64,000 nucleotides of DNA from Tyto alba (lineage: Eukaryota > Chordata > Aves > Strigiformes > Tytonidae). A program made the position numbers and the translations under genes. The notes under the pieces were generated by a model. That model made no database searches. It saw nothing but the letters and a program-made list of their open reading frames with translations, and was not told where the DNA came from. Each line of letters starts with the position of its first letter. The stretch's first letter is position 1. Below are positions 26,101 through 38,260 of the stretch, piece after piece. The DNA is taken from NCBI RefSeq assembly GCF_018691265.1, contig NW_024881278.1:3486001-3550000 (forward strand), given 5' to 3'.

Positions 26101-27344
26101 GTGCCACTGCATGCAAACATACAAAAGTCTGTGTGAATTATTTAAATTAAACCTCAGGCTCTGTGACAAAGGAATCTATCTGACTTTCCCACACAGGTGA
26201 AGTCTCCTTATCTAAATGCTGCAATAAACTCAAATGGGAATATTCTTGTATTAAGCACTGCACAAAATTTTAAGCTCTTTCAATACTCCTGACAAAGCCC
26301 TTGCCTAAAAAATAGAGTTGGTAAAGATCTGTAAATACACATAAAGGACTCAAAATGTTTTAGCCTCTGGGAGAAAGGGACTATCAGGAAAATCAGTTCT
26401 GTGCAGAAGGCAGGGGTGGTTGTATAACAAGCTCTTTTCTTTTGGGGGTGCCATCTTTCCCCTCCAAAAAAAGGCTTCTGGTAATAGATGGAAAGGAGGT
26501 GGGGTTGCTCCCACTGTACCTCTAATTAACTTTTGGGACCACATTTTCACATGACAATGGTACAGTCTTTACTCTGATTTCACAAAATAATGCCTTTATT
26601 CTGAGCTACTGTAATGACGTCATCTGACAATCTGATAGAGCGAATCTCTCACATGATTCAGGTACTGCTCTGCTTATTTGCACAGATGAGTATGATATAG
26701 CATAGATTAAAAAATTAATATTCAATCCAAACGCACTGCAGCTAAAAACCTCGGTACAGAATGCTCTATTTAACAAATTCTCCCACTTCTGTTAGCGTGT
26801 CTCAAGTTTCTGAAAACCAAATAAGAATGTTAGAATAAAAACAAAAAGCTAGTATTATTCAGTATTATATTTCAGGAAAAAGTGAACTGCTTTCAGTTCA
26901 GCTTTTCTGTTATGAGCCCAGTCTGTCTTCAACACAAAAACACAACTAAAAATGCTAGCTGTGCTCTTGCACAGGAATACGAAGATCGGCATACACTGAG
27001 ACAAAGCTGCTTGCTGAAAAGCAAGGTTTTTGAATTGTCCCCAGAAGAGGAGCAAGAGAAGATCCTGTCTCTACAGCAGGCTGTTGATATAGGCATGAAA
27101 AAGACATACACACATGTACCATATTCTCATTGTAAGCAGGAGGCTGTATGAATATCAGCAAATCACCTGCAACTTGGGTTTACTTCACTCAGAATGTAGT
27201 GATGAATAACCAAGAACGAGGTTGCACTGTCATACACACAGTTTTAACGCTAATATGAGAAAAAGGAAAATTTATTAGCTAATGAACAGGTTGGCCTACT
27301 CCTTGTATGCGAGTTGTGATGTTATGATCCAGAGAGGTGGACAA
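23156..27344. other. Unique sequence, no gene recognised
   Basis: No recognisable gene or element. A minus-strand open stretch at 23,857-23,980 encodes a very hydrophobic segment and ends at a consensus-like donor (CAG/GTAAGT). It lacks an in-frame ATG and a convincing acceptor, so it is treated only as a finding. A small A run lies at about 25,508-25,518. The rest shows nothing I can interpret. Confidence 0.65.
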
Positions 27345-27823
27345 GTAGGTGGGTAAAGAACTAGGTGGTTGGGCTCAGCAGCTCTGCAGAAAATATCTGG
27401 GGGTCCTGGCAGCAAACAGCAAGCAGACCACGAGCCAGCAACACGCTCTGGCAGGAGAGAGCATCAGCAGCAGCCTGGGCACAGCTAAGAGGTCGAGGGA
27501 CATGATTATCTCGTACTCAACACTTGTTAGACCACATCTGGAACAGCATCCAGTTTGGGGATCCCTAATACAAGAAAGACTTTGGCAAACCGCAGCAAGT
27601 CCAGCAGAGGCCATGGGACCACCAGGACTACAGCACTTGCCCTGTGGGGAGAGACTGTAGGACCAGGGCTTGCTTGCCCTGGAGAAAGGATGGCTCTAGG
27701 GGACACCCAACAGCTCCTCCACTAGTACCCGTGACGGTGTTGTGGAGAAGATGGGCCAGGCTCTTCACAGTGGTGCAAAGTGAGAGGAGGAGAAACAATA
27801 AGCATGAATTGAAAGCAGACAAG
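27345..27823 (+). mobile_element. CR1 LINE fragment, truncated at both ends
   Basis: The sequence follows the 3' portion of CR1 ORF2. Recognisable stretches include the segment CTGGGGGTCCTGG near 27,398, the CACATCTGGAACAGCATCCAG block, the GGCTTGCTTGCCCTGGAGAA block near 27,667, and GGCTCTTCACAGTGGTGCAAAG near 27,759. Frames are broken by small insertions and deletions. Similarity fades after about 27,823, before the CR1 3'UTR and its 8-bp terminal repeats. Loss of the 5' part is normal for CR1. Loss of the 3' end is not, and points to a later deletion or rearrangement. Boundaries are approximate. Confidence 0.8.
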
Positions 27824-29538
27824 CCTTCCCTTTTCCGTTCCCTGTTCTCTTGGGGCACCCTAAATAGGAGAGATAAGGCAGGGCGGGCCACAGGAGGGTG
27901 AGGAAGATGGGATGGACATGGATGGGCTGTGTAGTCTGAAACACAGTCCAGCACTCAGAGTGGAGCAGAACCGAGCCCACTGCAGCTCCTACAGCCGCCT
28001 GAGGCTGAGAAAAAAGCTTCAGCAGACCCACCACAATAAACCGCCAGCTGCCCGGAGAGCAGCAGGCTGGAGTGAAAAGCTTCCTTCAGTGCCAGCAAAG
28101 TGTGAGAGACCTAACACTGGTGCTGTCTTCCATTTATGAAAGCTTTCTATAATAAAAAGAAGGTATTAATTTTTGAAGCTTAGAAAAAAATTAATCTGCA
28201 AAGGTCAATAAGCAATGCACGATTACAAACTACATAAAGGCCAAAGAGGCTACTGTATCATTGCTGAAAGTTGGGTGTTCCGTAACCTTTAGAATGACTT
28301 TCTGTTGAACGGTGAGTAATCACGACCTTTATCATCAAAAAAGTGAGATCAAGTTCTTAATCCGTTATGGAGAACATGACTGAGAGATCTCTTCTGCCTT
28401 TGTTACAGTATTTTTGCAGGCCATAAGCAAGTGAATAGTTTCAGATTATATTGAGAAGCGTGAGGATAAAGACGAAATGGACACTTTTGCGGATACTGGC
28501 ATTGGAGAACAAAGCTGTTTTATTATGTACATACAGTTTAGTTTTCAGTTAAAGTTTTATCTGCTTCTTTGGAGAAAAACAAATACAGCTTTTTTCAGCT
28601 ACTCTAAAATTAAAAGAAATGCCTCCTATTTCCCTTTGATAATTATAGAAAACACAAAGTGTTAATTTACATGATAGTATAATGTTGAACAGAATTCCGT
28701 GACAGATCATACACTGCATTACTTCAAAATCAGTAATTTTTTTTAGCACACTTGACAACTGCAAAAGCAACTACTTGAACTAAAACAATAATAAAAGGAA
28801 AAACAAATGATTCCATGTAAACCTTGGACAGCAGTACATGTGGTAACTGTAAAAATGAAGGACTACAAATCACCTCACTGCAGAGTTAGCTTTACAGTGA
28901 CAACGAGAGGCTGGAACATGACTAACAGCTGACATCTCTCTCCCCCACCTCGGGAGCTTAAGAGCTATGCGCCCAAGCCAAGTTATCTGTCTAGCTCTCT
29001 CTAATCAATGCAAAATGTTACACACCTCCAGAGGACAAGTCATACCATCCTAAGATATTTGTCTGAAACAAAACAGATGAATCATTCCCCCGAAGGTGCC
29101 TTCTTCTCTCCTGCAACTTTAGAAGGAGCCAAAACAATAACTTAAATAGATGCTTGGCTTTAGGCAGCCAGTGCTAGGCACAATAAATTCTACCTGTAGA
29201 GCTAGACAACATATCTCCGAATACTATATCTACATTTCTCTGTGCATGTAAAAGTTGTCCTTTATGTGCCCTTTCTTCTGTACCGCAACTTAATACTTCC
29301 TTTCTGCTTAACTCATCCTGCATCTAACCTCTAATTTTATGCCTTCTCCTGCAAATGTTCTCTCTCCCATTTCTCTCTCATGGCTTCTATTGCTTTAGGG
29401 TTGCTTTGGGTTTTAAAATTGTGGAAATCTCAGTTTAGACTACACTAACTGAAAGGAATTTTTAAAATTTCTGGAAACATCCACTGCACTGAAAATTTAC
29501 TTTATCCAATGAAATAACTTCTGAACTTCCCCTGCATC

Positions 29539-29620
29539 AAAAAAAAAACAAAACAAAACAAAACAAAAAAAAAAAACCAAAAAAACCAAAAACAAACAAA
29601 CAAAAAAACCCCAACCAAAC
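29539..29620. repeat. (AAAAC)n / A-rich low-complexity tract
   Basis: About 80 bases of A with regular single C or CC interruptions, passing from AAAAC to AAAC units. No retrotransposon body precedes it. Confidence 0.9.
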
Positions 29621-32600
29621 TTGGAAGGTTTTCTTCATGCATCTTAATTAACTTATTCTATCAAAAATTCACCTCATTCCCCCAGTGTAATGAATTATGA
29701 AATTATTAGAAATACTGCATTTTACCGAAAGGCTAATACACTACAAAACGTAATCAGTGTAGCAATGAGTACTTGAGAAAGTTACAAAAAGCTTAGTGTC
29801 AGTCACAGCCTTCCTAAACACTCAGTATGAAAATGTGGGCAGAGAAATACAGAAAGCTCAGGAGAGTGCAGGAACTGGGCTTTTTTAAGCCCTTATGACT
29901 GTGTTCACCACTGGCTTGATGTGCTATTCAAGTCAACCCAAAGTAGAGATAAAAAGACAACTTCTTTTCACATGAAAACAAAACCAGCAAACAGTGTAAG
30001 GCCTTCCAAATACTTCAAAATCACCATGTAAGTTAACTACAGAAATTAACTCATGTGGAACATTTTATGATTATAAGTGATCAGAACATTGGCAGCTGTT
30101 GTTATCCAGTGAATACCAGGAAAAAGTAATTATGTGAGAGCACAGTTAGAATAAATATCTTCCCTGCTAAGTATGAAAAAGGGAAGGAACAGATGCGTGT
30201 CTGATGAAAACTAGAAATTCTACTGAAGTTACTGGCATCTGAAGATGCGGGCTAACATTTTTGTTCTTAAGGGGAAAAAAAGTACAAATATTAAAGAACA
30301 TATTCCTTATTAAGCAAATACTTTTAAGATTATTATTTTAAACTAAGAAGGCTGCAGTTTTGCATTACATCAAGCTATGTGATTTGACGTTAAAGGTGAG
30401 GTTAAGCAGTTTAGGTGTAAGAAGTGACCTGCTTTAATATGACAATAGCCTGGTGTGACCACCTGCAGACTTGCAACTATATCAGAAATAAATACAAGAA
30501 CAGTAGAGTGTTCTCATGCTACTACCTGGCCGGTCACGCAGTATTTCCTCAAGTATTACTGCTATTAAACATGCACAAAACAGCTGAAGTAGCCTTCCTT
30601 TTCACAGTACTGAGATTCTCAAGGAAAATATTTCAAAAATGCCTTCTGCTGGTCCTATTGCACAGCTGCTGTCCTGACACAAAGGACAGTTAGCTTAACC
30701 AAAAGCAATTTTTTCTGGGCCTTGCACAGTTTCTTCCTTATAAGCAGACACATAAACACATCCCATATACAAGAGTGCATAAGCAGAACCTGGAAAAGGC
30801 TGACATTCCTAAGTGTGTTAGTAGTCATCTATGCAAAGAGAGCACCTTTTCTTTTTAAAAAACCAGCCTAAAATCAGAATAGAATGAGAAATACAGTATC
30901 TGTTTTCCTCTCCACTTTGAAGAAGGTAGCAGAAAGTACTGATTGAAACAGGTCTTCCAAATTTGCAGCAGAGAGTCTAATTTATAGTTCAGATTTAGCT
31001 GATTTCACTGAAAAAAAAAAGGTACTATTGTAAGCGAAGGAACAGAACAAGATCACTTTGATCACTAGGTTCTCCAAAACTTCAGATGTGTAGCGCTCTC
31101 CCCTAACACCTCACTTGTGTACATAGGAACACAAAGGTGAAACAAGATTATTTATTTTCAGTTCTCAGTCAACTTCCTCAACGGTGACCAAATCACTGAA
31201 ATGGAATAGCTGAATGACCCGAGCCACCACAAACACACACTCTGCTTCTGGAAAAACCTATTGTCGGAAGTTGTGTGAGCTTCCCACAGTAAAGACTGTG
31301 CCAGCTCTTCAGCGGTTATTGGCATTATGGAAAAAGTTGACTGCATTTACAGTTTCAGCAGCAAACATATATTTTTTTATACTTCTTACTGATATAAATT
31401 ACGTTATCAGATTATCATTAAATTTCCATCTTAAACCAGTCTTATTTTTCAAATGTAAGGTGGAATTTAAATCAAAAAAATCACCTAAGTTTTAAAAAAA
31501 CAAACCAAAAACCAAAACAAATGCACTCCAAGAAGAAAAGACGGAGAGGTAGAAACCCCAATCTACCACGTACCGCATTTTACCTTAAAAAGCAAAAGCA
31601 AAACACGTGCACCTGGTGGAGTAAAGGCAGAGGAAGATGGACAGAGTTCAGATGCTCAAGTCCCAGGGAACTGAGATGAACAAGTCCTATCCCTGAGATA
31701 TGTTCTTGTCACCATGGGCATTGCAAAGATGACAAATTAATAACCTGTCCTATGGAAAAGGGCAGGAAAGTCAAGCCTACAATAAAGGACAAAGTGGGAT
31801 AGGAACTGAATCACACCTGCAAGAGAAAACAAAGGGAATCCACAAAACATACCCTGCAGTAGTCCTTTGATAAAACTCTTAACATGTACCTTTTAAAAGC
31901 TGTTCTACTCCCTCTCTAGCTCACAGTTAAAAGAACAGATGAGAATTTCTACCTATACATCCTTCTCCCAAATTCTCTTTGTTGACTAGTGCAAGACTTA
32001 TCTCTATTTTCATAAAGTACAGGCTCCTTAACAAAGCCCACGGAAGCCACAAAAATGAGACCAACAACAATTTTCCACAGACTGAGGTTATTAAGATTCT
32101 GATTCAGCAAAAGCAAACACACAGAAATAAATTCAGGAAAGCAGTTATTCACACTGCCATTAATGAAAACAGTCTCACAAATAACATCGCATGGCATTCA
32201 ACAAATCAAATTGTCTCCCTCTAAAATCATCAATTGAATAAAAAACATGTAAAGGCTTACTCTAAAACCTCTGAGTGGAATAAAATATTTTTTTTTGCTC
32301 TTAGTGAGATTAATTTTATTTTTTTATTCCATTTGAAGAAAAGCATAAACTACTGTGAACACTTATCTAGGAAGAACAACCCTGCTCTCGGAAGAGCTGA
32401 AAACTAAATGTTCATCAACTTGAGTTGAAGTAAATCCATTAATAACATAGAGATGTACCAAAAAAGATCTTTTTGTACTCTCTTCCTATAGCCTACAAAT
32501 AAATGGACTGTGGGAATATGGCTGGGCAAGCTTGAACAATGCCCTAATAAATATTTATAAAGCATTTGTGCTGCAACAGAATCTGAGTTTAGAAGAAGCA

Positions 32601-33250
32601 AAACTACACAGCATTTACCTGTCATAAACATTGAAACTTGTTCTCTTTTAAACCCCAAATTGACAGTAGAGGTGTTTAATGTGTACATTACTACATTTAA
32701 CAAATCAAAAAGATAATCACTTAGCAGCATGCTATCAGAAAGGTAATTTTTTTTACTAAAGAAGGATGAAAAGCACTAACACATCTAAGAGAAACAACTT
32801 CGTACAAAGAAATCTTCCTCATATCTCAGATAATAATAAAAGCAAACAAGCACTTAAGTTAAAACTTGAGCTAGTTGTCCAATACATACTAACCATGTCT
32901 CAGACCTATATTTTATTTTTTCATACAACTTTATATGTTTACAAGTAGCATTTTCCCTTCATAAATCTACTGATATTTCTATTATTTGAGCACTTACTTC
33001 AGCTGCACAGTATGAAACAGTATCTAAATAATGCAGAACAGCCACTATTCATACTTTTAAAACACAATTTTTCCATGAATTGCTCTTGCTAAGTTCCCAA
33101 ACTAAAATAGAAAACTGTATCTCATTAACACTGGCAAAGTTCCATGCCCTCCCACTTTCCAAAACTTAAACTACTAATATGGAAAGAAAAAAAAACTGCA
33201 ATAAAACAAGATTAATCTTTAGCTTCATAGCAAAAAATGTTGCAGGTCAC

Positions 33251-33273
33251 AAAAAAAAAAAAAAAAAAAAAAA
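33251..33273. repeat. Poly(A) run
   Basis: Twenty-three uninterrupted A. Confidence 0.9.
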
Positions 33274-34929
33274 TCCTTTAAAGCCTGAACTATATTTCAC
33301 TTGAACAGTGAAAAATCAAAACAATCTGTTCCTTACAGATAGCTGTATGGCAACACCAGGAGCAGGCCATTTCGAAGCGGCTAACACCTCCAAAGATGTT
33401 CCTATGCTGGAATGTGCCCCTCCCTGCCGTACCTACTCTCTCTTCTTTACATAGCTTTAAACTACACTTACAAAACAAAGTGCTTAGGATCTGACCCCGT
33501 CTTAAACGAAGACAAATCCTATCACCTCACTGCAATGCAGGTACAAGTTTGAAATTCTAGGATGGGACCAAGAGGTGGAATGCGTTTGAGCCACATGGAA
33601 TAATGCAGCGGTACGGGCTCCTTGCACTGAGCCAACGCAGCCACTGCCCAAGCAACCTTCCAGCATCTGGGGAAACCCACCCTGGTCAATAAAACTTCTG
33701 GCCATTTCCCCCAGGCGGCACACCTCCATCCTGGCCTCTTGCTTTCAATTTGCTACCAAAAAGGTATCTGCAGATAAAGCTGGTTCGGTTATTGCTTTTG
33801 TATTTTCACACCCCCACAGAATAGGAAGGGAAAGAACAGGAAGAAGTAAAAGCAGCATGCTCTTAAAATAGGACACAAAAATTTCACCACATTAAGACAG
33901 CGGGACATTGTGTTTCTAATAGCCAATTTAATTAACCTCACCCCCTGATAACTGAAGTCTTCAAATTCCAACCAAACTGCTATTCCGGTAATTTTCTTAC
34001 ATCTAGACACAGAATAAAATAAATTTTGCTTTCATTACTACTTTTTAATGAAGCTGTGACATGTGCAAAGCATCGGAAACAAGAATATTACCAATCTGAA
34101 AGCAGACACATTAACAAAACAAACCCAAGAAACTTAATTTTACCGTGCTCTCCCCCTAACTCCCTCCAACAATTTCTTTCATTTTACTATTTCATTTTCC
34201 TATTTTTTTAAAACATAGCTTCTCTCATAGGACTGAATAACCTTTAAATGGATCTCCAACACAACTGAAATAGGAACACACCTGACCAACTATTCAAGAG
34301 AAAATGTTGAACTGTAATTTAGAGAGCATTGTCTAATGCACAAAGTAAACAAAGTGGAGAAAGAATGAAAAACATGCCATTATTTATTTTGTGGTCACCT
34401 TCTGATAAATATAAAGGGGAACATTGAAATCTACCCGTTGGAAGGTGACTTACAACTGGACAAATATTACTATGGAGAAATAAAATGCTTGGACACTTTG
34501 GTCTGAAACATCACTGGCCATCTAGATTTTGCAGTCTTCCAGAAGCTGAGGAAAACGCTTAGAAGGTCACGTATCACTTAAACCAGCCAGTGGGACTACA
34601 AACGCAAACCACACAAGACTGTTCTGACCAGGCCACTTCTCCAATGACGTTATGACAACTCCTGAAAAATCCAAGTGTCTTACAGGGAAAAAAAGTCAAT
34701 GTCGGTAAGTTTTCCATCAAGCATGCTTTCCGTGTGCCTAGCAACTTTCCACGGAAGCAAACGTCCTCACTGCCCTCCTGCACCCACACGGTGCTTCCAG
34801 TAGCCCCGCTCAGGCTGAGGCTGGCGGACCTTCCCGCTCCCAGTGGGGCTGGATTCAGAAGCCGCCACAGCCCCTGGGCATCCATGGAGAGCTTGATCTT
34901 AACAAAAATAAACAATGGAATTATTTTCA

Positions 34930-36250
34930 TTACATTCTCCTCAGACTAGTTTTATTCCAAAATGGAACAACGATCTATTTTCTGTTTGGATTTGGGTTTT
35001 TTTTTTTTGCCTTTTTTTGTTGTTCCCTTCCCACCAAAGATTGGGTTTTCATGTATTCCAGAAGGCTACATCTACATAAGCATGCATATAACTATATATA
35101 CATCTCCCAATCTATAATACATGTGTTTTTTATCTCTTTACACACAGTATAGAGGTTTTTTTTATATTTCTATTTCATAAACATTTTGAATATTTTACAG
35201 TTATGTATATTTTATACATCCCTATGGATAGATGCTATTTACAGCTAAGATACAGACAGATAAGATATGCTGTATTTTTAATTTTCCCTCCTACAATTAT
35301 GCATTTGTAGTCCTGCAAGCCAACATACTACTAGTCTAACTTAGGGGGATGGGGCAGGAAATCAAACCAAGACTATTTTTTTTAATTTATTTTTAGACCC
35401 TTTTTTCCTATGTATAGCATGTGTTTCATTGTTAAAGCTTTTATGAGGTAGAGTGACATTAAGGATAAAAAAAATTGTATCAACATATTCCCTGGAGTCT
35501 TTTTTTCTTGCTGTTCAAGTATTATGGACAGTTGTGTCATGGAAGAGTTGGCATTTTTGATTGTATACACATAGCACAGAGGTGAATGCCAGTCCAATAG
35601 ATGCGTTTACTTAAAAATAAGTAAATATCAAGAATGTAAGACTTCTATCTCACTGACTAGCCTTTACTGTGCACACAGTATTAATCTGAAGCACATTTAT
35701 ATGGTTAGAGATTTTACTTTCTTTAAGCCATAGGCAAAGAAATAGCATAGGAAAGGATTTTTAGACAAAGCCTTAGCGACTGCAGAACATTAGTCAAGTA
35801 AGAAACAGCAAAGAGTAGAGCTGAACTGTGGTCCAAACTTGTACCGGATCTCCACCCATCTGCCCTTGTATAGGCAACTACACAGAGCTGTGCAACACAC
35901 GTTGTAAGAAGAGTTAGCAATTAACTGAAAAATATATTTGGATTTATATGTAGAAATTTTTTAAAAATGGGAAAACAGGGAAAAAAGATAGAGAGACCTA
36001 AAATGGTTCAGCTTTATTTCCACAGCCAGTATTATGTTCTTTTTCACTACCACCTGTTTGTCTTTTTACCCCTCCACAAAATAAAACCAGGTCTACACGG
36101 GAGCTATTAAGGCACAGCTGTGGAAAATATTCCACTGTCACTGAGCTAAACAGCCTCCCCGACTTCATTCTGCACATTTGCCTCCAGGTACATTGCATGG
36201 TTGGATGTCTGTCCATCTGCAAGTCCTCCGTTAGACGCTCATTCTCTTTA
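34930..36250 (-). other. AT-rich block resembling a 3'UTR
   Basis: This block is rich in TATA/TGTAAAT-type words and has long T runs on the plus strand, reversing the A excess seen elsewhere. On the minus strand an AATAAA-type signal lies near 34,950. Upstream of it (higher coordinates) the sequence stays AU-rich for about 1 kb. On the minus strand short open frames at 36,139-36,230 end in TAG. A 3'UTR of a minus-strand transcript is one reading. A plain AT-rich segment is equally possible. Confidence 0.2.
34997..35008. repeat. Poly(T) run
   Basis: Twelve T, with a second run of seven T just downstream. Confidence 0.85.
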
Positions 36251-38241
36251 GAGAGAATACTTTACTCTCTTTAGAAACAATAATCTAGCATTTCACTATA
36301 CTTTGTCTCCCTTTGAGCCAAAGATATGGCATTTGTGCGTATCTGTCTTTGCAAATAGGCCTGCATAATACATTCCTGAAAATTATGTTCAAATTAGTGG
36401 CCTATCTGCAATCCTAACAACACAGCTCCTTGTTGCTATTTTGGGGTAAATGATCCCCAGACTTCTTGCTACCCAAATATACATATTGCATTTTGGTTCT
36501 ATCAGTTAATTGGTTCATTTGCTGTCACTCTCAGCTGACTAAAGTTCTAAAAGATAATTGTATTTTCTACTCATGCCTCACAAGTTGCACTACATATATC
36601 ATGCAAAGTAGTATATACAAACTAAGCAGAGACAAGCAGCCTACTCAATTTTTAAATGGTCAATGCAAGATTTGTTTAGCATCTGCTGAAGTGCTTTTAG
36701 AATAGCCAGCTTCTGGTTTTGTTTTGTTTTATTAATGGAATAATAAAATCTTGCCCTTGCACTTACAAACTTTTTAAAAATTGAGTCCCTCCCTAAGCCA
36801 GGTATTTAACACAGCTGCCATCCACCCTTGCCTCTACATTACAGTTCTGCCCCACTCTTTCATCTCCCCCCTGCCTTCCCTCACAAGCACCTTCTCTTTG
36901 CCTCTGTTGCCACTCCTGACTCCCAGGTTGCCTTTTCTAAGTGACCCTTCAGCACTAACTTGCCTTTTCTTCAAAAGGGAGCCTGGCAAAGTTAGATGCC
37001 TGCAAGACTAATGGGAAAGGGCCAGAGACCTACCGATTGGTATTCAAGTTATTCACATCTCAGTTCTTCTGTCACAGAAGTGCAAGGGAGGCTCTCCTTT
37101 GCTTTAAAAGAAACTATCAGTTATGTTACAACCTATGGAAATCCAAATCACTTCGTCTTTGCTGGCTGGAATACAACTGTACAGGCACGAAAGGGAAAGA
37201 AAAATCTCTCTTCCAAAGGAAAGCGACTTTTCCATATCACAACACTAACACTGTTTACCTCATGATAAAGAATGAGGCGTAAACTATGCATGACACCATA
37301 AAACTAACTATTGTTCTTTCCAACTACAGAAAGCTGCTTCTTGCTCCAAGTGGCTGCAGCCTCTGGACTGAAAGCTGGCCCAAGCGTGAATATTATCCTG
37401 CCTGTAGTCGAGCCAGTATAAGCACAGTGGCATCACACAGCAGTCTCACTTTGCATCATATCACTAATAACAGTGTGATACACAACAGCAAAATCTAGGG
37501 ATTTAGCAGCCTCAAATACAGTCTAAGCTCCCATCATTTTATTTATGTAATTTTATATAAAATCAATGTAAAAATGTGTTTAAGGGGAAGTCATACCTTG
37601 GGTGGTCATGCACACATTCAAAATTTCAGGCTAGTACAGTTTCACTCTCTCCTGCATTGTTCTAAAATATCCACAGATAATGGAACACCACCAAGACAAG
37701 AAAAAGTCCACCTGAAAACTGGTATCTAAACTAAAACTGCCCTAAAATGTCTTGTATTAATACAATTATTCAAATCATTCAACAGCTCCACTCAATGTTA
37801 GATTTTGACACATCACAGCTTTCATTCTACAGCAAATCAAATGCAAACTACTTCTTGTCCCCACAGATGTCTTGCTCAAGAGGGGAGTTTATTCTGCAGT
37901 CTGTAAGTGCCCTAGAATGGATACGTATATGTTAATGGAACAGTATATAAAGTCACCTCAAAGGCAATTGGTTTCAAATTGTAAAGCCCTACAGATGGGA
38001 TGTAGGGTGACAAGTTAATTTAAAATTAGATTCCTAGATATAGTGCACACCTGATAATTGAGAAAAGTGGGAGGAGGGAGAAGAAGGTTACTGCTCTATA
38101 TTTGAAAAGGTGAATCCCTCCTTCATTAGAGAAGGAGAGGAGGGAAATCCAGAACCATACTGCAGTGGAGATTGAGCTGCCGATTGCAAGGATTTCCAAA
38201 CAGCTGCAGGGGTTGGGAATGGATGTATTGGTGCTTATGCC

Positions 38242-38260
38242 ATTTCACCACGGGTGAAAT
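38242..38260. repeat. Short perfect inverted repeat
   Basis: ATTTCACC and its exact complement GGTGAAAT, separated by ACG. Arms of 8 bp with a 3-base loop. It could form a small hairpin or be a palindromic protein-binding site. It may also be chance. Confidence 0.6.

Noticed and set aside
34574..34930. Minus-strand frame containing MDAQGLWRLL, similar to the start of XPG-family nucleases
   Set aside because: The likeness stops after about ten residues. The conserved acidic catalytic residues that should follow are absent, so it is treated as coincidence.
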